Assembly (NCBI GenBank): GCA_020027305.1 | Contig: JAHRAM010000058.1 | Location: 1-9,526, forward strand | DNA: 9,526 nucleotides | Source: Acidimicrobiia bacterium | GTDB lineage: Bacteria > Actinomycetota > Acidimicrobiia > Acidimicrobiales > Hopanoidiivorantaceae | Direction: 5' to 3' | Shown here: one piece after another, positions 6,901-9,526 of the stretch | Layout: the number at the start of each line of letters is the position of its first letter | Numbering within the stretch: position 1 is the first letter of the stretch | The notes under the pieces: generated by a model | Told to the model about the DNA's origin: nothing | The model's database searches: none | What the model saw: the letters and a program-made list of their open reading frames with translations, nothing else | Translations under genes and position numbers: made by a program

Positions 6901-7598
6901 CTACCCGCCTAATGATGGGCGACAGCTTGGCAGAGCTTAGAAAAGAGAAGGTGCTTACTGACGCAAAAGAAAAAGGCAAAAACGCGGCGGGGCATATTTC
7001 AGTTAAAGAAGCTGTGCTTCCGTTTGATAGATTTTTGGGAACCGATGCAGTGCTCGGCCCAGAAATGCGTTCCACTGGTGAGGTGATGGGAATTGACGAA
7101 ACCACTGCGATGGCGTATGGCAAGAGCCAGATTGCAGCAGGGGTAAACCTTGTGCAGACAGCACAAAACGCAAAGATATTTTTCTCGCTGTCTGACAAAG
7201 ATAAAACAAAAGGGGCAGAGTTGGCAGCTCGACTTGTGGCACTGGGGTTTGAGTTGGTCGCTACGAGAGGCACAGCAAAAGCTCTTACAGATTCAGGTGT
7301 TGTCGTTTCAGCGCTGGTCGCCAAACTAGAAGAAACCCACGATGCTGAAACTCCACTTGATGCTGTGGAACTCATTGAAGAAGGACACATTGCATTTGTC
7401 GTAAACACCCCACAAGGAATGGGGCATGGAAAACGAGCCCGCGCCGATGGAAGTCGAATCAGGCGGGCAGCAATCGCTGAAAAGATTCCACTCTTTACAA
7501 CGTTGTCAGCGGTGGAGGCAGCAGTTGGGGCATTAGAAGAACTCCAAACCTCTGAGTTTCAAGTGCGGTCGCTACAGGAATACCACGCCCAGCTTTAA
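3915..7598 (+). CDS. carB: carbamoyl phosphate synthase large subunit
   Basis: Makes carbamoyl phosphate from bicarbonate, two ATP and ammonia tunnelled from CarA. Both synthetase halves are present: the first opens with GPIVIGQACEFDYSG and has RPAYILGGAGAG and EMNPRVSRSSA; the second starts near residue 646 with GPNRIGQGIEFDYCCVH and has RPSYVLGGRAM and EANPRASRT with Glu972. The MGS-like allosteric domain from about 1085 (FFSLSDKDK, ATRGTAKAL, NTPQG) is where UMP feedback is expected. GGAAAG seven bases before ATG 3915 supports the start. At 1227 residues the protein is 110-150 longer than usual. The excess is in four low-complexity blocks: 415-457 after the first synthetase half, 527-539 and 581-605 in the oligomerisation region, and 940-967 inside the second ATP-grasp fold just before EANPR. 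The frame is intact throughout, and the double stop TAATAA closes it. Confidence 0.97.
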   Translation: MPARQDINSILIIGAGPIVIGQACEFDYSGVQACRALKEEGYRVILANSNPATIMTDPEFADATYLEPLRSDILAQIIEKEKPDAVLSTLGGQTALNLTIELFEMGALQGVELLGADLDAITTAENRAQFKEAMLEIGLSLPESAVADSKRSAKEVLENLGLSVIIRPAYILGGAGAGVATTQAEFDEMVERGLAASPIGQILIEESIAGWKEFELEVMRDKNDNCVVICSIENFNPMGVHTGDSITVAPAQTLSDWEYQQMRNDAFACIRRVGVETGGSNIQFAVNPEDGRRVVIEMNPRVSRSSALASKATGFPIAKIASRLAVGYTLDEITNDITGATPASFEPAIDYVVTKIPRFAFEKLPGTSGVLGASMQSVGEVMSIGRTFPESLQKAIRSLELGRAGLNADLAEVDIGRAKDNRHNNVNNEDIKPKGESGIAKKDGGDNGMGGNDSSRNDLIEELIEKCEAPTAEQIFHVETAIRAGADIKELSQRTKIDRWFLDQIARISKARLELEEFGLDLEEPRQEKSGQEKSAREKLNAILPAKELKRLKQLGFSDEQIAFILSNSASKNLNQAGRQDITEPEITQSNITQFNITQAEITQAREAAGIFPTYKNVDTCAGEFFSETPYSYSTYEDTDELVGTPAKKVMILGSGPNRIGQGIEFDYCCVHASFALREAGYETIMVNCNPETVSTDYDTSDRLYFEPLTIEDVSNIIEAENRIAKSSGTPSVEKVIVSLGGQTPLKLAAHLPPEMIAGTPVDSIDLAEDRQRWTDLCAELEIAVPIGATATDEKSALAVAGEIGYPLLVRPSYVLGGRAMEIVDSDEQLVNAMRKMAEMSGLGREGELASQRPILLDKFLEDAIEVDVDALRDEAGEVMIGGVMEHIEEAGVHSGDSACVLPPYSLAESTLAVIEEYTVRIANALSVVGLINIQFGIVPTGRNGRHKQNTKKASGDTVDDINTADDIYVLEANPRASRTVPFVSKATGIPLAKIATRLMMGDSLAELRKEKVLTDAKEKGKNAAGHISVKEAVLPFDRFLGTDAVLGPEMRSTGEVMGIDETTAMAYGKSQIAAGVNLVQTAQNAKIFFSLSDKDKTKGAELAARLVALGFELVATRGTAKALTDSGVVVSALVAKLEETHDAETPLDAVELIEEGHIAFVVNTPQGMGHGKRARADGSRIRRAAIAEKIPLFTTLSAVEAAVGALEELQTSEFQVRSLQEYHAQL
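5157..5287 (+). other. low-complexity in-frame insertion in CarB (residues about 415-457)
   Basis: Between the end of the first synthetase half (LGRAGLNADLAEVD) and the start of the oligomerisation domain (LIEELIEKC) lie about 43 residues rich in Asn, Asp, Gly and Lys, where relatives have a short linker. The DNA is purine-rich with several GGTGGC/GATAATGG-like pieces but no clean repeat period. It is best read as a disordered linker expansion. Confidence 0.75.
5493..5531 (+). repeat. 15-base tandem repeat in carB (QEKSG, QEKSA)
   Basis: CAAGAAAAATCGGGG (5493-5507) and CAAGAAAAATCGGCG (5508-5522) match at 14 of 15 bases, followed by a partial third unit CGCGAAAAA (5523-5531). They encode residues 527-539 between two helices of the oligomerisation domain and extend that loop in frame. 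Confidence 0.9.
5655..5729 (+). repeat. five 15-base units encoding an (E/N)ITQ array in CarB
   Basis: Five consecutive 15-base units at 5655, 5670, 5685, 5700 and 5715 encode DITEP, EITQS, NITQF, NITQA and EITQA (residues 581-605). The units vary at third codon positions (ATT/ATC, ACG/ACC/ACA), so the array is old enough to have drifted while the peptide pattern persisted. It lies just before the conserved FPTYKNVDTCAGEF block at the start of the second half, where relatives have a short alpha-helical linker. Confidence 0.92.
6732..6815 (+). other. insertion in the second ATP-grasp domain of CarB (residues about 940-967)
   Basis: Relatives pass from INIQFAV within a few residues to VLEANPRASRT. 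Here about 28 extra residues, basic at first (RNGRHKQNTKK) and then acidic, separate the two. The acidic part contains a spaced 12-base repeat, GTAGACGACATA at 6789-6800 and GCAGACGATATA at 6807-6818. The hairpin between these strands normally points to the surface, so the catalytic Glu972 and Asn974 can stay in place. Confidence 0.8.
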
Positions 7599-7688
7599 TA
7601 ACTCATCCACCCTTTCACCAAAATCACGCCAAATAAAAAACTGCCCCCAAAAAAACGAAACACGCAAACACAAGAACAAAAACAAAAA
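7599..7688 (+). promoter_or_regulatory. carB-pyrD spacer: T-free A/C-rich leader
   Basis: After the double stop TAATAA the 90-base gap is A- and C-rich. From 7643 to 7689 there is not one T, and G is rare. No ATG or TTG start lies in it, so unlike other gaps here it holds no bridging mini-frame. There is no Shine-Dalgarno before the pyrD GTG. An unstructured A-rich leader could recruit ribosomes by other means; no promoter or terminator hairpin is evident. Confidence 0.55.
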
Positions 7689-8678
7689 GTGAAAGCAAAA
7701 ATCAACCTCACCACAAAGGTGGGAAAAGTGGAGCTTCCAAATCCTGTGATGTCTGCTTCTGGCACCAGCGGTTTTTCAACCGAGCTTTCTCCCTATATTG
7801 ATTTGGCAGTGCCGGGGGCGATGGTTGCGAAGTCACTTGCCCCATATCAGTGGGAGGGAAACCCATATCCGCGCATTTCAGAAGCTCCAGGCGGAATGCT
7901 AAATAGTGTTGGGTTGCAGGGGCCAGGAATTCCCGCTTGGATTGAAAGTCACCTGCCAAAGTTGGTGGAAACAGACGCGCGCATTGTGGCAAGCATTTGG
8001 GGGAAAACCGTGAGCGAGTTTAAAACGGCAGCTGAGATGCTTTTACCTGTGAAGCACCAACTCACCGCACTTGAAATAAATGTATCTTGCCCCAACATTG
8101 AAGATGGGGCAAAGTCATTTTCACACTCTCCAAAAGCAGTGGGGGAGGTAGTCTTAGCGGTTTCGGCTGCGCTAAATAATGGCGAGCTAAAAAACGAAGC
8201 TAACAATAAAAATCACAACTTACCAAAATGGGTGAAACTAGCACCAGACACTCCCGACCTAAATGCCGTAGTCAGCCAAGCGATTACGGCAGGCGCAGAT
8301 GCCATCACTTTAACAAATTCACTTCCAGCGATGCGGATTGATACAGAAACCCAGCGCCCCTACTTGTCAGGAATAACTGGCGGGTTTTCTGGGGCTGCGC
8401 TAAAATCCATTGCCTTGAAGGCGGTTTATGAAACTTATGAGGCGTTTCCCGACCTGCCCATCATCGGCTCAGGGGGAGTTCGCTCAGGTGAAGATGTGGC
8501 ACAATATTTTATGGCGGGAGCATCAGCAGTTCAAGTCGGGGCAGCCACATTTCTCAACTCTAGAGCGCTTGTTAAAATCATAAAGAGTTTGAGGCGATGG
8601 TGCAGGAAAAATTCCATCACCGAAATCGCATCGCTTAAAGGAGCTGCCCATAATCTTAAAAGGGATACTTACAAATGA
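7689..8678 (+). CDS. pyrD: dihydroorotate dehydrogenase, class 1B catalytic subunit
   Basis: Oxidises dihydroorotate to orotate with bound FMN. Signatures: NPVMSASGTSG at 18-28, Lys48 in VAKSL, GLQGPG at 75-80, the active-site loop NVSCPNIEDG with catalytic Cys134, WVKLAPD with Lys183, TNSLPAMRID at 209-218, and the FMN phosphate site IIGSGGVRSGED plus QVGAATF. Cys in place of Ser and the SCPN motif mark the cytosolic class 1 family, and the overall pattern fits 1B (NAD-linked). A PyrK electron-transfer partner, usually adjacent, is not in the window. GTG 7689 is chosen because it begins directly before the conserved first strand; no ribosome site precedes it. The protein, at 329 residues, is slightly long: an Asn/Lys-rich insertion lies at 163-178, and a short basic tail follows SLKGAAH. 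The stop overlaps the start of a mini-frame leading to pyrF. Confidence 0.95.
   Translation: MKAKINLTTKVGKVELPNPVMSASGTSGFSTELSPYIDLAVPGAMVAKSLAPYQWEGNPYPRISEAPGGMLNSVGLQGPGIPAWIESHLPKLVETDARIVASIWGKTVSEFKTAAEMLLPVKHQLTALEINVSCPNIEDGAKSFSHSPKAVGEVVLAVSAALNNGELKNEANNKNHNLPKWVKLAPDTPDLNAVVSQAITAGADAITLTNSLPAMRIDTETQRPYLSGITGGFSGAALKSIALKAVYETYEAFPDLPIIGSGGVRSGEDVAQYFMAGASAVQVGAATFLNSRALVKIIKSLRRWCRKNSITEIASLKGAAHNLKRDTYK
8175..8222 (+). other. Asn/Lys-rich in-frame insertion in PyrD (residues 163-178)
   Basis: About 16 residues dominated by Asn, Lys and Glu separate the helix ending VLAVSAAL from the strand WVKLAPD. Family members usually have only a few residues here. No clean repeat unit is visible, though AAC/AAT/AAA codons dominate. 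Confidence 0.6.
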
Positions 8679-8717
8679 GTCAAAAAGAGCGAGCCACCCC
8701 AAAATTTAAAGGAGCTG
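8635..8717 (+). repeat. 12-base direct repeat TTAAAGGAGCTG at the end of pyrD and before pyrF
   Basis: TTAAAGGAGCTG occurs at 8635-8646 inside pyrD and at 8706-8717 before pyrF, 71 bases apart. Both copies are read in the same codon register (AAA GGA GCT) by their host frames, giving LKGAA in PyrD and FKGAV in the mini-frame. The downstream copy supplies the strong AAAGGAG ribosome site of pyrF. A partial duplication of the pyrD 3' end is the likely origin. Confidence 0.7.
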
Positions 8718-8728
8718 TCGGCAAATGA
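8675..8728 (+). CDS. mini-ORF (17 codons) coupling pyrD to pyrF by ATGA at both ends
   Basis: ATG 8675 overlaps the pyrD stop (ATGA, 8675-8678) and the frame reads MSQKERATPKFKGAVGK to TGA 8726-8728, which overlaps the pyrF ATG (ATGA, 8725-8728). An AGGGA core at 8661-8665, nine bases before the ATG, could serve as ribosome site. The C-terminal part (KFKGAVGK) resembles the PyrD tail (SLKGAAHN), which suggests derivation from it. It is probably a coupling device or a relic and not a functional peptide. Confidence 0.4.
   Translation: MSQKERATPKFKGAVGK
8708..8714 (+). promoter_or_regulatory. strong Shine-Dalgarno of pyrF
   Basis: AAAGGAG ends ten bases before the pyrF ATG at 8725. It is the best ribosome site in the window and lies inside the 17-codon mini-frame, so pyrF could initiate both independently and by reinitiation. 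Confidence 0.8.
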
Positions 8729-9504
8729 TTTCAGGCGAAACAATCCCAAGGCAAAGGTTGGCGCTGGTGCTTGATACTGCTGATTTGAAGCAAGCAAAGC
8801 AGCTGGCAAAAAAACTTAGCCCATATTTTGGCGTTCTAAAAGTTGGGCTTACATTGTTTTCAGCGCACGGGCCAAAAGCAGTTAAAGCCCTCAAACCTTT
8901 CGGGCAGATATTTTTAGACCTAAAGCTACATGACATCCCCAATCAAGTGGAAGGAGCAGCTCGGGCGATTTCAAAACTGGGGGTTGACTATGTGACTCTC
9001 CATGCCGAAGGCGGAAAAGAAATGCTAACTCGGGCAGTCAGAGCGCTCGATGAAAATTTATCAGGCGAAAATCTAGCTAGCGCTACAACTATCACAGCAA
9101 GTTCTGTTCCAATTCCCAAATCAGCCGCTAAGTCTAACGACCCATCTTTTTTTGCACCACAAGGAGTTAAAACGTTGGCGATAACTTTTCTAACCAGCCA
9201 GGGCAATGTGGATGAAAACGTATTCAAGCAAAGGGTGAAGCTTGCTGCCGAGGCGGGATGCTATGGAATAGTGTGTTCAGCCCACGAAGTGAAGCTGGCA
9301 AAAGAAGTTGCAAGCAGCATTTCACGAGATATTTTTTGTGTGGTGCCAGGCATTCGCCAGGCTGGAAATCCTACTCACGACCAAGCTAGAGCAGCCACTC
9401 TTTCAGAAGCAAAAGCTGCTGGAGCAGATATGTTCGTTATTGGCAGGGCAGTGACTGAAGCAAGCGACCCCATTGAAGCCGCAAAATCCCTTCTTGAAAT
9501 TTAA
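8725..9504 (+). CDS. pyrF: orotidine 5'-phosphate decarboxylase, type 1
   Basis: Decarboxylates OMP to UMP, the last step of the pathway. The catalytic array is present: Asp17 (LVLDT), Lys39 (LKVG), and DLKLHD with Asp65, Lys67 and Asp70; phosphate binding is by VPGIRQAG (Arg211) and FVIGRAVT (Arg241). This is the short bacterial (E. coli/Bacillus) type, not the type 2 enzyme of mycobacteria and Streptomyces. The usual DIPNT is DIPNQ here (Gln74). At 259 residues it is some 20-30 longer than typical. The surplus is a Ser/Ala/Asn-rich loop at about 110-145 before the strand LAITFLTS, opening with a 15-base repeat at 9052-9081. ATG 8725 has an excellent ribosome site and overlaps the stop of a preceding mini-frame. 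Only 22 bases follow it, so whether the operon continues is unknown. Confidence 0.96.
   Translation: MISGETIPRQRLALVLDTADLKQAKQLAKKLSPYFGVLKVGLTLFSAHGPKAVKALKPFGQIFLDLKLHDIPNQVEGAARAISKLGVDYVTLHAEGGKEMLTRAVRALDENLSGENLASATTITASSVPIPKSAAKSNDPSFFAPQGVKTLAITFLTSQGNVDENVFKQRVKLAAEAGCYGIVCSAHEVKLAKEVASSISRDIFCVVPGIRQAGNPTHDQARAATLSEAKAAGADMFVIGRAVTEASDPIEAAKSLLEI
9052..9081 (+). repeat. 15-base imperfect tandem repeat in pyrF
   Basis: GAAAATTTATCAGGC (9052-9066) and GAAAATCTAGCTAGC (9067-9081) match at 11 of 15 bases and encode ENLSG and ENLAS (residues 110-119). They open the extra loop of PyrF that continues to about residue 145. Confidence 0.6.
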
Positions 9505-9526
9505 GCCAAATCTTGCAGCAGAAATA

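Noticed and set aside
6716..7408. A 230-codon open frame on the minus strand inside carB
   Set aside because: It lies fully antisense to the conserved second half of CarB, has Ser/Ala-rich composition typical of a reverse-strand shadow, and shows no recognisable domain or ribosome site.
239..9504. A novel multi-gene system hidden in the operon
   Set aside because: All six long frames are confidently assigned pyrimidine enzymes with intact catalytic motifs, and no extra gene above 20 codons is supported in the gaps.

Overview
The window is a de novo pyrimidine biosynthesis operon with all genes on the + strand: pyrB, pyrC, carA, carB, class 1B pyrD and type 1 pyrF. The gene order (ATCase, DHOase, CPSase small and large subunits, DHODH, OMP decarboxylase) is the one familiar from Actinomycetota. 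The sequence style of PyrF (a bacterial type 1 enzyme rather than the mycobacterial type 2) and the mid-40s GC content judged by eye suggest a low-GC, perhaps aquatic, actinobacterium near Acidimicrobiia. That placement is inference from remembered family features, not a search result.

Layout: 1-238 is an AT-rich non-coding stretch with a run of ten G flanked by CATTAG repeats, a small terminator-like hairpin and a likely -10 box directly before pyrB. pyrB (239-1165) is followed by a 111-base gap to pyrC (1277-2659). pyrC overlaps carA by one base (TGATG; carA 2659-3894). carB (3915-7598) follows 20 bases later. A 90-base A/C-rich leader precedes pyrD (7689-8678), and pyrF (8725-9504) ends 22 bases before the window edge. 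pyrE, pyrR and the pyrK partner expected for a class 1B DHODH are not present.

The genes act together. CarAB makes carbamoyl phosphate from glutamine, bicarbonate and ATP; PyrB joins it to aspartate; PyrC closes the ring; PyrD oxidises dihydroorotate to orotate; PyrF decarboxylates OMP to UMP. The PyrE step in between must be encoded elsewhere. The carboxy-terminal MGS-like domain of CarB is the place where UMP feedback would act.

The genes are ordinary in function, and no new multi-gene system is visible. Two structural habits stand out. First, every enzyme except PyrB carries in-frame low-complexity insertions in linkers or loops, most built from 12-18 base tandem repeats; the clearest is five 15-base units giving an (E/N)ITQ array in CarB. 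Second, several gaps between genes are filled by tiny open frames joined by ATGA stop/start overlaps. Two such frames lie between pyrB and pyrC and one between pyrD and pyrF, with a weaker case between carA and carB. At least two of these appear to have arisen by local duplication of a start region or gene end. They look like possible termination-reinitiation bridges.
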